From NCBI RefSeq assembly GCF_037392515.1, contig NC_090282.1:35391054-35455053 (forward strand): a stretch of 64,000 nucleotides of DNA, read 5' to 3'. Of the stretch, positions 1-11,205 are shown in pieces; position 1 is the first letter of the stretch; each line of letters starts with the position of its first letter. Source of the stretch: Haliotis asinina (Eukaryota; Mollusca; Gastropoda; Lepetellida; Haliotidae). Position numbers and translations under genes: made by a program. The notes under the pieces are model-generated. The model searched no databases and was not told the origin of the DNA. It saw only the letters and a list, made by a program, of their open reading frames with translations.

Positions 1-639
1 GATTGCGGAGGAATCGATATTTGTCAGAATTAGCAGGTTCTTTTCAGTGTTGAGTGCATAATATATACTAGTCAAAATAAGTTCAAATATGCTCAGTTCC
101 TTCATATCACCATAGCTAATCTGTTAAGTTATACATTTATGGCAAACTCTGGTACTCAAATAAAAGAGAGATATGGACCACACTTTGAGTATTGTGTATA
201 TCCATTGGAAACTGAATTTGTTGTCTTTGATGGACATATTGTTATACATTATATTTCTCTTTTTAATACTACAATCAGTCTGTCATGCCAGAACAGGCTA
301 ATTATAGAAATATGAAAAGATCAGGTTCTAATGTGAAGGAAATGGGTGGACCCTAACTTTCTTTGAGTAGCATATTTTATTGACTCGATAATAGAGTGTT
401 GTGTTTGGTTGACAGTTACTTCCATGCTTGTGTGGGGCATCCATGTGCTTTTGCTGTGCCTCATCATTTAAAGATCTATATCATGGGATTGTATGCAGCT
501 GTCTCCAGTTGGGACATTATCTGCTGTCATCATGTTTTTCAGTGTTGTTTTTCTTTAATTTTGTTTTAGTTTCTTTTAGATTAGTGAAATAATGAGAAAG
601 TGGTTTTTGTTCTATCCTGAAGTCACAATGTGATCTACT

Positions 640-760
640 GCCTCCTTTCACAAAGCACAAAGGTGATCTTAAGTCAGTAAGGTAACCTAAGTGCAATGTT
701 GCAGAATGGGAGTTGAGGTTAACCTTAGTAATGGTTGCTTTGTGAAGGGAGGTCCTGGTC
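640..760. repeat. Fold-back element, family 1, copy 1
   Basis: The ends are an imperfect inverted pair, tttcacaaagcacaaagg and ggttgctttgtgaaggga. The middle contains gaatgggagttgaggttaac. The reverse complement of the whole unit is recognisable at 22208-22320, so this is a dispersed repeat, probably a non-autonomous DNA element. Confidence 0.6.
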
Positions 761-1311
761 TCTCTGTCCACTAAACTAAGAATTAGTTGTACTCTTTAGT
801 TTCTGTTGACTTTGAGATGGAGCTTTTGTCTGTTTAACAGTTGTTTCTGTAATTAGTTATTTTTATGTGTTTTTCAAGGCTACTGCAGATATTTTTATTT
901 TTTTATTTTTTATGAATGAATTTGATGATAAATGAATGCTTTGTTTTCTTATGACACAGGTTTTGGTGGTTATATATTTGTGGGGTAAATGAACCCTTAA
1001 TACTGTCTGTATTTTGCAGTTTGGAGAAAAACTTGAAACACTCACGTAAATCTTTGAATACTAGTCTGTCTTGAATAAAAACAAACAATGACCATTTGTT
1101 TGACTGAGAGTTCTGACAGTGACATTATTAGTAGTGAAAATACTGTGAATCACTGTAATTGTTGTCTGGAAGGGCATTTGAACAGACTGAGGGCTCCTGC
1201 AAAGGATAATTCTCATATAACATAACGTTAATGTTGTATTATGTCCTAAATGGATAGATTGTGCAGCTACTCCTAAAATGAGCAAAACAACAAGCAGCAG
1301 TATAGTTTTTG

Positions 1312-1453
1312 TGGCTGTGGTAAATATCTCACAAAGGAGGTCACTGACTTAAAGATAGTGATCGAGTGGGCTTCACACATCGTACCAAAGTCGGGAATTA
1401 AACGCAGGCCTTTGCTATGACAAACAAATACTTTAACCACTTGGCTACCCTGA
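1312..1453 (-). repeat. SINE-A copy, degraded
   Basis: Reverse-strand relic of the tRNA-like SINE: gggcttcacacat, then gggaattaaacgcaggcctt in the B-box region, then actttaaccacttggctacc (A-box region). The shared tail is no longer recognisable. Confidence 0.55.
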
Positions 1454-1817
1454 TTTAAAAATATCAATGTCATAGATGACAGTGTAGTATGAGGAAGAAA
1501 TGAGAAAATGAATCATAAAGTCAGGCATTGCCATATTGCTCTCCAGGCTCAGATCCTACAGGAGTAATGTATGGGATATTCAGGACATGAGAAACACCAA
1601 CTCACAATATACACTGCCTGATGTTAAGTTTAATTTGCTGTAGAAAGTATACTTTCATTAATTTTTGGTTTGAGATTATTTACTCTCTTGCTTACTCTGG
1701 GGAAAAGAAGTTTGCCAAACTGGCTGTTATAATCATGATAATGATTGTGAGCACAAATATGATTATTTACATACTTTGTCAATTACTTTTATGTGATCTG
1801 CTCCCACCCTGTGATAG

Positions 1818-1993
1818 GTGCTGCTGACCCCCCTATACATCCTGCGCTCCCACCTGCCCCGGCCCCTGTATGTGGACATGGACACGCCCAGACTGAAACA
1901 GCAGCAGCAGCTGCAGGTATCTGGGCAGGCCTACGAGTATCAGCTGCATTGTGTGGGAGGGGACATCACCCACAACCTGGCTTTCAGACTGGC
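1818..1993 (+). CDS. VPS13B: VPS13B exon a (VAB region)
   Basis: First recognisable exon in the window. It opens after an acceptor ending gtgatag and reads VLLTPLYILRSHLPRPLYV, a typical VPS13 adaptor-binding strand pattern; it also holds a CAG run encoding QQQQ. It ends in phase 2 at donor gtaagt. The exon end and donor are duplicated about 93 bp downstream. Confidence 0.88.
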
Positions 1994-4900
1994 GTAAGTA
2001 CCCACCTTATCTAGTAGTGTGTGACTGTAACATCTTACTGAGACAGTGGGAGTGGACATCACCCGCAACCTGTCTTTCAGACTGGCATAAGTACCCACAT
2101 GGTGTGAGACTGTACTGTTGTACTTAGACAGTTGTCCATCTAGTAACACAAACATCTGCAGAATTTGGTGCAACTACATTTGAGCTTGGGAATTTTACAC
2201 AATGTTTAATTCACAGTGCTAGCACATTTTGAATCTGAATCCCAACCATACAGTTCTTGTTTAAAAGTGTTTTATTCTTGCAGCATCTTTTTGCCCCATT
2301 CAGCATCTTGTTGTCTTGTAGTGTTTCGAATTAGATATGGATGTCACACAGTTTTATTGTCTTAATGTCAAACATTAAAACAAAACTTCAAGGACCTTGC
2401 TTTTTTCCCCAACTGTCATGTTAGAGACTGTGTGTTGTGTTACAGTCCGACCCTTCCCAAGTCCAGCCCCCCTCTAGTGCTGTCCACAGGCCTCATTGAC
2501 CAGGTGGAGCACCACACACCAGGCAGGGTGGACATTGACCAGCTGTGTTATGACCAGCCCACTAACCCCTCTCTCACCTGGCCATACTGCTTCCCTGACA
2601 TGGACAGGTAAGTTTTTGTCACATTGGTTTGCAATAGTTGTGAGATTCATAGTCCATGTTTGTATATGGAGTAGTCTTGAATTATTGAAAACTGTTTCAT
2701 TTTGCTGTAGTTTCCCCAAGAGACAGAAAATTACAAATTAATCAGGTTCTATTGTCAGACATTTCTTTAGTCCATATATTTTCTTTGCATGTGTAGGAGG
2801 CTTTCTGAATGTTGGAATGGGGGTACTTAGAAAGCAAATGTTGAATAAAAACCAAAACAGTTTCTTTAGTTTCCCTTAAGTTCAAACATTCAATTTTCAT
2901 TATGTAGCACCACATTACTTTCAGTTTTGAACAGTTTCAGGTGTCCATGTCAGAGTATTTTGATATCTAAGTGCCTTATCAGTAAGAGAGGCCATTTTGG
3001 GGAAAATCTAAAAATAAAGTTTCATAAAGGTTACCTTTGTTCCATCATCAGGGGCTTGATATTCTGATTTGATAGCAGTAGCTGACCAATAGGAGTTGAG
3101 TAGCTGACCAATAGGAGTTGAGTAGCTGACCAATAGGAGTTGAGTAGTTAGTAATGTCACTATTATTCCTTGAATACCGGTGTGTAAATTTCCTTTCTAA
3201 CAGTCAGTCCAGGGATTCTCGCTGAGTCTTTTTTGTGATGAGATCATGTTGTTTTCTGTTGACACAGTTTGGAGCCCTTTGGCAGCTTTCCTCCCACTAA
3301 GACATCCTGCTTGTCGGAGGCTGAGACTGATGTCCAGCAGCCAAGTGTGGACCTGAGTATCCGCTTGTCAGAGTACATGCCGGGCTGTAGCACCCTCCTT
3401 GTGGACATCACACCCTGGTGCCTCATCACCAACCTCAGTGGCATCACACTCGTCCTCCTCAACACCTCGGGCAAGCTGTCTGACATCCCACATGGCAAGA
3501 CCTACACACCACCTGCCTTTCAGGTTAGATCTAGGGATCATTGTACAGATCATTCTTAGTCTGACATCCCAAGACACCACCCGCCTTCTAGGTTAGTAGG
3601 GATTTGGGGATCATTGTACAGATCATTCTTAGTCTGACATCCCTAAACACTACCCGCCTTCCAGCTTAGTAGGGATCTAGGGATCACTGTACAGATCATT
3701 CTTAGTCTGACATCCCTAAACACCACCCACCTACCAGTTTAGTAGGGATCACAGGATCATTGTACAGATCATTGTGATCATAACTTCTATACTTTATCAT
3801 AAACTTATGAGAGTCTTTGTGCTAATGTTGTTTTGTAAACTGACACCCTGTCTTCTTCAGCAAAAAGTGAACATATTTGAGCTAGGAGGCAATCAGAAGC
3901 TTTCAGTTACCTCCTGTTCATCTGGACTTTCTTAGTGATTAAATCCTGCTTTGAGATGACCACAGATTGGAGCAAAGACATCTGACTACTAAGAAAGTTT
4001 AATCCCAATCATGTGTTACTTCTTCATCAGTGTTTTCATGTCATCTGTACGGTTTCCAACAAAAGACACCAAATAGAACTGTGTTCACAAGGAGGCCAAT
4101 GTGAAGCTCTAACAGTTATGATGAAAATGCAAAGTTACGATGAATTTTGAAAGAGCGGTCAATGATGTGAATGTTGAGTGTGTGGACAGGTCATTCACTA
4201 GTTCCATTAGTGATCACTTTTCTGGTTTTTGGGAGTGGGGTAACCTACAGGTTAAAACATTTGCGCCACATGCTGAAGACCAGGGTTCAATCACCCACAT
4301 TGGTACATTTTGTGAAGCCCATTTCTGGTGTACATTGCTGGAATACTGCTGAAAGCGTTGTAAAACTAAACTCATTCACTCACATCTGGTTTAGTTTGTG
4401 TCATGCACTTCCAAACTGGGAGCACCTTTGGAATACAGCACCACAACTTCTCATGAGGACCATTTGGGTTAGGTTAAACTAACCTGACCTAACCTAACCT
4501 AACCCCAACTTAACCCTAACCCAAACCCTAATCACCTACAATTATGTTAAAGAGTATCGTGATGTGTTTTTAATGTTTATGGAGCTGTATTCTAAAGGTC
4601 AGCCCTAATTTGTGTAATGTTCCAGGACAATGAGTTCCATATTGGCCTGCATCACAAGGGTAAGGTGTTGACCACTCCAGCCATTCCTATATCAGAGGAC
4701 GAGGTTGCCAACAAGAGGTACAGCCCTGACCTTGGGCGTGTTCTGTTTGTGGATGGCTATGTCCATACGACCATCAGGATCCCTGGAGACAACCCTCAGG
4801 TACCACGATACAGAAAAACACCTCAACTGTCTCTTGTCTTCCTCTGATTTGTCACAGCTCCATATTATATTTAGGATTCTATTTAAATAGAGTAAAGATT

Positions 4901-7900
4901 CTACTGCTTCTTGGGTTTGAGTCCCATCCTGGTTTTGAACCCATACTCTCAGAATCAGGCTGTGTGGGTAAGTGTAAAAGTGTATTTCCAAAACGAAGAC
5001 ATGTTACATAACCACTTTCTATTCCTTGCTTTTGGGAATTAGAGCTGTGTCAATTAACCCTTATCTGAGAAGTATACAACGTACTTAACAACTGTCACAT
5101 TTGTCCCCTTTACAAAATAACATTCAACAAAGTCTACCCTGCAAATATTGGTAGGTGTAACATTATGACAAGGACCCATTAGAAAACATTTGCTGGTGTA
5201 TGAATGACAGTCAATTGCCGTAAGTTTCCAGCAATTACTTGTCATTTAACTCTGTTTTAATTCCATATATCATAAACACAATTATTCAACCGTCCCTTAT
5301 GCTTTGCTATGGATCATAACTGTAAAATAACAAATGTAAGTCACCAAGTTGTCAAAATACAACTATCAGTTTCCTATTTCAGGCCATGTTTCTAAATGTT
5401 GTCTCTGAGATGAAGCAGGACATGAGAATAGTAACAATCAGGGAGAGGTTCGCGATAACCAACTTAACGTCTGCCCAGTTTGAGCTGCGTCTGCTGGCTG
5501 TGCCACTTGGTCATTCCAAGGTTAACTGGAGGAATAAGAGTTATTCCCAGTCTCCAGAACTTATTCCATCTCACAAGAATGTGGAAAAGGCGGAAGAAAA
5601 TGTTCGCTCTCTTTTGACTTGGAGTTTGATTCTGCCTGAAAATGAAGAAATTCTAGACTCAGGGTTTGTTCACTACCTTGCAATAAGAGAAACAACAGAT
5701 TCTTCAGAAATGGAGAGTTCAAAATGGTCTCTACCTCTCCGACTTGCTTCAAACAAAGATGGGGCAAGGTTGTGTGTTTCTGTGCCAAACTGCAAACCAG
5801 ATGAAGCTTTCACGAAACCTTATTGTGTCACTGCCAAAATTCACGATGGTGTAACGTACCTTGTTATGGCAAAGGACTGTGGACCAATGTGTGTCATCAC
5901 GAACAACTGTTCCTTTCCAATCGTCTTTGGTCAGGCTCTGATGAACATTACACTCTCAGGTTTGTTGCATATCTTAAGGCGCAATATTTCAAAATTTGCA
6001 TACGTGAATTTTGTAACTTCTCAGTTTGATTTATTTTGATCAAATGGGTTATGAAATCAGTTTGCTTGCTTGTTGATTGCATGCCATTATGTGCCAGTGA
6101 TGTGGATCATTGCTCGCATTATCAGTCTCTGGAATATCTGTCTTGATTATTTATATTTCTTTGTTATAAAGCTGGAGTAATACTAAGGTAGTATAAATTA
6201 ACCAATAGGCAAAATCAATTTTTTATATTTTTCCATGCCAGAAAAATTTGGCAACAGAATAGTTCCCCAGTACACCATGTGAGACACCCAGACTAATGAG
6301 GATAAGTGGGTTAGATTTTGTGATGTGCTAGTCATGTTATCATTGTTATACTATGTAATGTGCATTCAATGAAATTAACAAATTTATGAATTTACGACTG
6401 CTCACTTTTCGACATATTCAGGTACTGTGGTTCAAGAGGAAGCGGAGCTACTGGATGACCTCCCAACCCTTGACCCTGGCAGCTCCACCCACTACACAAT
6501 GCCTTACGTTAACAATCAATACCCTGCAACAGATGCCATTACGTATCCCAGAATGCATTTCTGTGCTAACTTGTCTCAGGATGATGGCTCTTTCAAACGC
6601 AGTACTTGGAGCAGCGGAGTTGATGTTATGTCAAACAATGACACTTTTGTCAAACTTCCGGATGTAGCCGACATCAAGGTCCAGTCCAGGAAGATTGCTA
6701 TGGTAACACACATAACAATCGAACCAATCAGCAAAGCAGAGATATCAGCCAAGGAGATCCGTAGTCGGTTGAAAGGTGCAGAAACAAAAACTAAGGTGGT
6801 TGAAGTTACACCAGAAAGCATTGAAGCTGTATCTCCTGGTGTAGATGTATCAAAAACTGAAAGTAAAGTTGTAAGGATGAAAGACAGATCAGGATCTGTT
6901 TATGTTGCTGGTGTGTTCATAGAGCAGGTATCCTTTGTAATGCTGGATGAGACAACATCGACAGAGACAGTGTCAGAGGTGTTGAGGCTGTGTTGTGACA
7001 ACGTCTACGCTGCCCACTTCCCAGTCAGTACGTCAGCAGACAGCACTGAGGCCAAGTCTTGTATCTCACTGTCCATGGGGACAATACAGGCGGACAACCA
7101 GCAGTATGGCCAGGGTCAGTACGACTTCCCGGTACTTCTGGTCAAGCAGAAGACCGAGGAGATGAACATGCCAGACCTTGAGAAGATGACGGTGACAGAG
7201 AAACACGCCGTCCTCCGCTTGTCCAGCTTCCTCCATGCTCAGCTTGTTCTGACTGCTGATGATGCTGGTAACACTGTGACGGAGTCTGTGGAACTGTCCC
7301 TGTCTCCCCTTTCTCTGTACATAGACGACACCTTCATTTACAGGCTGCTCAGGGAAGTGGAAGGATTCATTCCCAATATTTTACACTGTGATAGAAACAA
7401 GCCGATCAAGGTGAAACGTTTGCCCAAATGTGTTGAATCAACTGCTGTGGCTCTGAGTGAGCCTGTGCGGGTTCATTACTTATGTATTCATCCCATCAGT
7501 ATGTTGTTGAGTGTCCATGCTTCAATGAAGTTGTTCCTGGCATCGGATCATACGCCGCTGTCATTTGGCAAGTTTGAGAGGAAGAACTTGTACACTAGTT
7601 GTCATCAGTTGACCAGAGCGCTGGCTATGCACTATGCCTCTGGAGCTATCTTCAGAGCAGGTACAGCAATAACATCATCGTACCTTGTCTTAGTTGTAGC
7701 CATTATAAATATGCAGAAAATATTGTCAGGTTCAGTGTCATTGTCTTAATGGGCGATTGAAATGGTTTCACAAAAATACTTTTATTCATGACCAAGAGAC
7801 AAAACCCAGTGGCAGCTTGACTGTTTGAATGAGTTTAGAGCAACTGACAAGGTTTGAGTTCTAATCATTGTCATGGCTATTGACTGATAACGATCCAGTA

Positions 7901-10900
7901 TGTTGGTAAGATATTTCTAAACTCACCAGTGATACAGAAGAGTGTCTTATTGAAAGATATAATCATAAAAAGGGTCTAATGTCATATATCTTCAGCCAAA
8001 TCAAGTTTCTGTAAAGGTATTGTTTTGACTGGAACTGCATATCAACATGGATGATGTCTTTGGCTTGGTGTTCCAGTTATTGTCTGTTTGTGGTGTACTT
8101 CATCAAACCTGCCTATAAGTATTGGTGTTTTTTGTTTCAGGTATTGTTGTTGGTTCTCTTGAGATTCTGGGAAACCCGACAGGACTGGTGCGGAGTATTG
8201 GGACAGGAGTAGCAGACATGTTCCGGTTGCCGTACACGGGTCTTACACGAGGACCAGGGGCCTTCATCGGAGGAATCTCAGGAGGAATGTCATCCCTGTT
8301 GAGGAATGTTTCAGCTGGTAGGGAACAAACATTTTCAAAATTTGTTAAAAATATTGTCCTTTTCTTGGGACATTAAGGAGGTACTTGTCATTGTTCTAAA
8401 ATGTACAATGGTAGTGTGTTTTGTAGAGTGCCATCTGTAAACTTATGCTTGTACCCGTCAGGGATGATCACATCTGTGACCAACTTCGCGTCCAGTGTTT
8501 CAAGGAACATGGACCGTCTGTCTCTCGATGAAGGCCACCTACAGAGACAGGAAGAGAACAGACGGAATCGTCCTGTTGGTGTGTCGGATGGCCTGAAACA
8601 AGGACTTACTGGCTTCGGGATCAGCTTGCTGGGTAAGTATTAGATAACATACACATGTGATTGTTATGCATAGTGTCTGCTTCATGTAACTGTGTGATGT
8701 TTGTGTATGTCTGTGGCCAGTAAGCTTCAATGATCATCTGACGGAATGGTCATTTCAATTAGATGCCTCTTTTGAGTTTGTTCTGTATGTGATGCAGTCG
8801 AAAAAAGGCAGTGATACCCTGTTGCTTTTGCCCTGTTGATGTTCTCTTGCTTTACTGTCACAGGGTACTGTCCTTATTAAAGCTGCATTAAGATACTGCA
8901 TGTACCCATTCTGTCATGCTTGTGGCATGCACTTTTATGCCCTGTTGTCTTATACCTACTGTCACAACTATTAAATGTTAAATGATACTCTGTTTTCTGT
9001 GAGGAAGGAATCTTTGGTAGATGCACATTTTACTAATACTATTCATAGTATTATGCAGTGATACTGTTTTGATGCAGTTGATTTAGATAGTACTGTTTGT
9101 CAGTTTTGACAACCTCCCTGTTTTGTTGTAGGTGCTGTGGCTGGCTTAGCGGACCAGCCCATCCAGAGCCTCATCAGCCGCTCCCAGAGTGAGCGGCCAA
9201 CATCAACATCAGCTGCAGCAACAGGGCTGGTGGCAGGAATGGGGAAGGGGCTGGTGGGCATCGTCACTAAGCCTATAGGTGGAGCTGCAGAGTTTGTCTC
9301 TCAGACTGGACAAGGTAGATACTTCCCAACACCTGTTATTAGTTATATCTATGAATGGTCTATGAATCGAAGTCATCTTCTTTACAGAGATATGATTTGT
9401 TTTTTCTTTACATCTTGTACTCGTCTGTTATTAATCTGAAGGAGCTATGTCTTTGCTGCCTGTCAGTAAGGTTCTGTTATGTTCGTGCAGGTATACTCCA
9501 TGGAACTGGCCTTGGTAATCTCCCTGAGAGACGGCTTCCTCCAACACCCCAATCCTGCAGTGAGGCCAAGAATGGAGTGTACAAGTACACACAGTAAGTA
9601 ATTCTGTCTAAACTGCTTCTATTGGTGTATGTGGAGGAGCTGTCACTTGCAGATGACAAATGTCCATGTAGCTGTAATGACTAGACAGACGTCAGTTACC
9701 TCCATGACCACTTACAGTCAGAAATAGTAACTGCTGTGTGACAATCATCGTGTATGAATAGTACTATTTACTGGTAAACTGATATTTGGTCAGTAAAAAT
9801 ATTTTGTCTGATTTTGACCGAAGATGTCCAAAAGTAGCAAATGACTTCCTGTCTCCCAAATTATTCCCTCCCCCAAATTATATACCCTGTGCTCCAATAA
9901 GCAGTTGTCTTTATTAGAACAGTTCAAATAGCAGTGCTTAGAGGACATCAATATATTATATTCATATACACTCATAACATATATTTTGTTGATAACAAAC
10001 ACCCGGAAAACACCTTACTGTATTTTGTCCAATCCCAGGAAGATCTTCAGTTCCCTGCCAACCACAGATATGCTACTCGCAGTCGATGGCCTTCACCTTG
10101 ACCTAACTGGGTTGGAAGTGGAGGTCACCCTGCTGCTGACGCCTGAAATATTGTTTGTGGTGAGCTCAGAAGAAGATTCCCAACAGCAGGCATTTGCGGT
10201 GGGTGAGCTGGAGATGACTGAGTGCCCTTCTGATGATACACTCATCACCATAGTCTGGAATGACAGTTACTACAAGACTACTGTGGAGGTAAGTTGTCCT
10301 AATTGTCACTGGTCAACTATGATTCTTCACAGGTTTTGTACTCAACATGTTCCTGTATCTCCTTTGAATACTAATACCCAGTTGGCAGGCTAGTTTATTT
10401 ACAAGTAATCAGGACATTATTTATTATTATTGGATATTTATGTAGTGCACATATCCATGCAACTAGTACATGCTCAAGGTGCTGGTACTTTTCCCCTAGA
10501 TCATAGGATGTCAATCTCAACGGCACATTGTATTATCAAGCCTCAGCCTTGCCACTGTCTGCTCTTTTACATTAGTTTGGTCTCAGGCAGTGGGAGGGGT
10601 ATTTTGGGTACATCTTGACATTGCCTTTCTAAAGTCTGCTCTTTCACATTGCTTCAGTCTCAAGCTATACTTGGGATCACATATAGTTCAAAACATTTGG
10701 AATCATTTGATAGCAATTATACAGTGCTATATTCCTTTAAGTTGAAAAATGCAAACTTCAAATGATTATTTTTTGCAGTCTGAGGCATCAAACAAGGACA
10801 GGGTTGCAGCCTTCATTGATTCTGCACCAACACTTGCTCAGCCAGTGAGTGAAGATGTGTCTGTCTCAGACAGCCAGTCAGAATCCATGTCTCCAGGTGG

Positions 10901-11018
10901 CACCCATATTTTGGTGCCACAGTATCAGTTCCGCTTTGCACCAAACTACAGGGAGCTCTTCTTCACCATGTTTCAGCAGGCCAAGAACAATATTCAGGGA
11001 CGGGGCTTCTCGGTGTGA
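1818..11018 (+). CDS. VPS13B: VPS13B (COH1), C-terminal part, 12 exons
   Basis: VPS13 proteins are rod-like bridges that carry lipids between membranes; VPS13B acts mainly at the Golgi and endosomes. I join exons 1818-1993, 2446-2607, 3268-3523, 4626-4799, 5383-5959, 6422-7660, 8141-8317, 8462-8632, 9132-9314, 9491-9593, 10039-10288 and 10779-11018. All junctions are GT-AG, every phase agrees, and the sum is 1,235 codons plus stop. The human protein has about 4,020 residues, so this is roughly its last third; the start lies left of the window. In local numbering, residues 1-450 show VAB (adaptor-binding) repeats with ITN motifs, about 700-760 an APT1/VPS13_C-like segment, 862-1040 the ATG2_C-type amphipathic segment with GNPTGLVRS, and the end is NIQGRGFSV, resembling the KGFP-type end I remember for VPS13B. 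Introns are 144-1,102 nt and otherwise hold only the repeats listed separately. Confidence 0.93.
1953..2130 (+). repeat. 93-bp tandem duplication of an exon 3' end
   Basis: The last about 41 bases of the 1818-1993 exon plus its donor and intron start recur about 93 bp later, from 2046. In the copy the donor GT has become AT (ctggcataagt against ctggcgtaagt). Confidence 0.85.
2446..2607 (+). CDS. VPS13B: VPS13B exon b
   Basis: Acceptor gtgttacag, donor gtaagt; enters and leaves in phase 2. The product includes LVLSTGLIDQVEHHTPGRVD and a TWPYCFPDMD end. Loop and strand of the VAB region. Confidence 0.88.
3075..3148. repeat. 22-bp tandem repeat, three copies
   Basis: The unit agtagctgaccaataggagt plus tg is perfectly repeated three times in a VPS13B intron, followed by a broken fourth start (agtagttag). 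The near identity means it is young. Confidence 0.9.
3268..3523 (+). CDS. VPS13B: VPS13B exon c (VAB repeat, CLITNLSG)
   Basis: Acceptor gttgacacag, donor gttaga, ends in phase 0. It encodes TPWCLITNLSGITLVLLNTS; the Asn of ITN fits the invariant Asn of VAB repeats. The last 45 bases and donor seed a tandem array in the next intron. Confidence 0.9.
3479..3780 (+). repeat. 73-bp tandem array seeded by an exon end
   Basis: tctgacatccc starts occur at 3479 (inside the exon), 3560, 3633 and 3706, giving spacings of 81, 73 and 73. Each unit carries a decayed copy of the exon end (accacccgccttc), the donor region and intron sequence with atcattgtacagatcatt. Confidence 0.88.
4231..4384 (+). repeat. 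SINE-A copy
   Basis: Order visible: gtggggtaacctacaggtta (A-box region), agggttcaatcaccc (B-box region), tgtgaagcccatttctggtg, then a diverged shared tail ending aaactaaactcattcactca. It is a tRNA-derived SINE in sense orientation, inside a VPS13B intron. Confidence 0.75.
4466..4532. repeat. Telomere-like interstitial repeat
   Basis: A gggttaggtta start faces a run of taacc/aacct units and then taaccctaacccaaaccc. Both orientations of the degenerate motif are present, so the stretch could form a hairpin. It lies about 80 bp beyond a SINE-A tail. Confidence 0.65.
4626..4799 (+). CDS. VPS13B: VPS13B exon d
   Basis: Acceptor tgttccag, donor gtacca, phase 0 at both ends, 58 codons. The product begins DNEFHIGLHHKGKVL and ends DGYVHTTIRIPGDNPQ. 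Confidence 0.9.
5383..5959 (+). CDS. VPS13B: VPS13B exon e (VAB repeats)
   Basis: Acceptor cctatttcag, donor gtttgt, ends in phase 1. Two more repeat cores are visible, FAITNLTSAQFEL and CVITNNCSFPIVF. The open frame runs past the donor to 6039, but that extension is intron. Confidence 0.92.
6422..7660 (+). CDS. VPS13B: VPS13B exon f (413 codons, largest exon)
   Basis: The acceptor is acatattcag; the donor gtacag lies inside a frame that stays open to 7749. A long low-complexity linker (roughly local residues 450-680) is followed by a conserved block with LSPLSLYIDDTFIYRLLREV and PVRVHYLCIHPISMLLSVHA, the VPS13_C/APT1-like part of the lipid-transfer rod. Confidence 0.92.
8141..8317 (+). CDS. 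VPS13B: VPS13B exon g (ATG2_C-like segment)
   Basis: Acceptor tttgtttcag, donor gtaggg, phase 1 at both ends. It encodes the hallmark GNPTGLVRSIGTGVADMF followed by a Gly-rich amphipathic stretch, as in the C-terminal helices of VPS13 and ATG2 proteins that contact membranes or lipid droplets. Confidence 0.93.
8462..8632 (+). CDS. VPS13B: VPS13B exon h
   Basis: Acceptor tacccgtcag, donor gtaagt, phase 1 at both ends. The product has MITSVTNFASSVSRNMDRLS and ends LKQGLTGFGISLLG, an amphipathic helix pair continuing the ATG2_C-like segment. Confidence 0.92.
9132..9314 (+). CDS. VPS13B: VPS13B exon i
   Basis: Acceptor ttgttgtag, donor gtagat, phase 1 at both ends. The product reads AVAGLADQPIQSL and then GKGLVGIVTKPIGGAAEFVS, a Gly/Ala-rich helix block strongly typical of VPS13 C-termini. 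Confidence 0.93.
9491..9593 (+). CDS. VPS13B: VPS13B exon j
   Basis: Acceptor gttcgtgcag, donor gtaagt, enters in phase 1 and leaves in phase 2. It encodes GILHGTGLGNLPERRLPPTP. A GILHG-type motif here is a feature I associate with VPS13B rather than VPS13A, C or D. Confidence 0.9.
10039..10288 (+). CDS. VPS13B: VPS13B exon k (C-terminal fold)
   Basis: Acceptor tccaatcccag, donor gtaagt, ends in phase 0. The product contains VTLLLTPEILFVVSSEEDSQ followed by QQAFAVGELEM, matching the beta-rich C-terminal domain of VPS13B. Confidence 0.9.
10779..11018 (+). CDS. VPS13B: VPS13B terminal exon l
   Basis: The acceptor is attttttgcag and the stop TGA is at 11016-11018. The first half is a Ser/Asp-rich linker; the second reads YQFRFAPNYRELFFTMFQQA and ends QGRGFSV. 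The 3' end of this exon is reiterated in the UTR. Confidence 0.92.
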   Translation, partial: SEASNKDRVAAFIDSAPTLAQPVSEDVSVSDSQSESMSPGGTHILVPQYQFRFAPNYRELFFTMFQQAKNNIQGRGFSV

Positions 11019-11205
11019 ATTAGATATCCAAAAACATCTTTGGGGCCAGGGTTTTCAAAGTCAATTGGATGGTCAGGAGCTAGGGTTTTCAGTGTGAATT
11101 GGGTGGCTGAGAACCTCTCCAGGGGCATGGTTTTTCAGCGTAAACTGGAGGGACAAGAATATCTTCAGGGTAAGGGTGTGAGTTGTACGGCCAAAAACAT
11201 CTTCC
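10994..11205 (+). repeat. Degenerate 45-52-bp repeats starting in the last VPS13B codons
   Basis: The unit beginning in the final codons (cagggacggggcttctcggt, then gtgaatt) recurs in the 3' UTR as cagggttttcaaagtcaatt, tagggttttcagtgtgaatt and catggtttttcagcgtaaac, each followed by a caagaacatctt-like end. About five diverged copies. Confidence 0.75.

Larger units (their letters stand above)
1..1817. other. Probable VPS13B intron, no exon seen
   Basis: AT-rich sequence without a convincing exon. It contains one fold-back element (640-760) and one degraded SINE-A copy (1312-1453). Short open frames here carry no recognisable protein. Confidence 0.6.
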
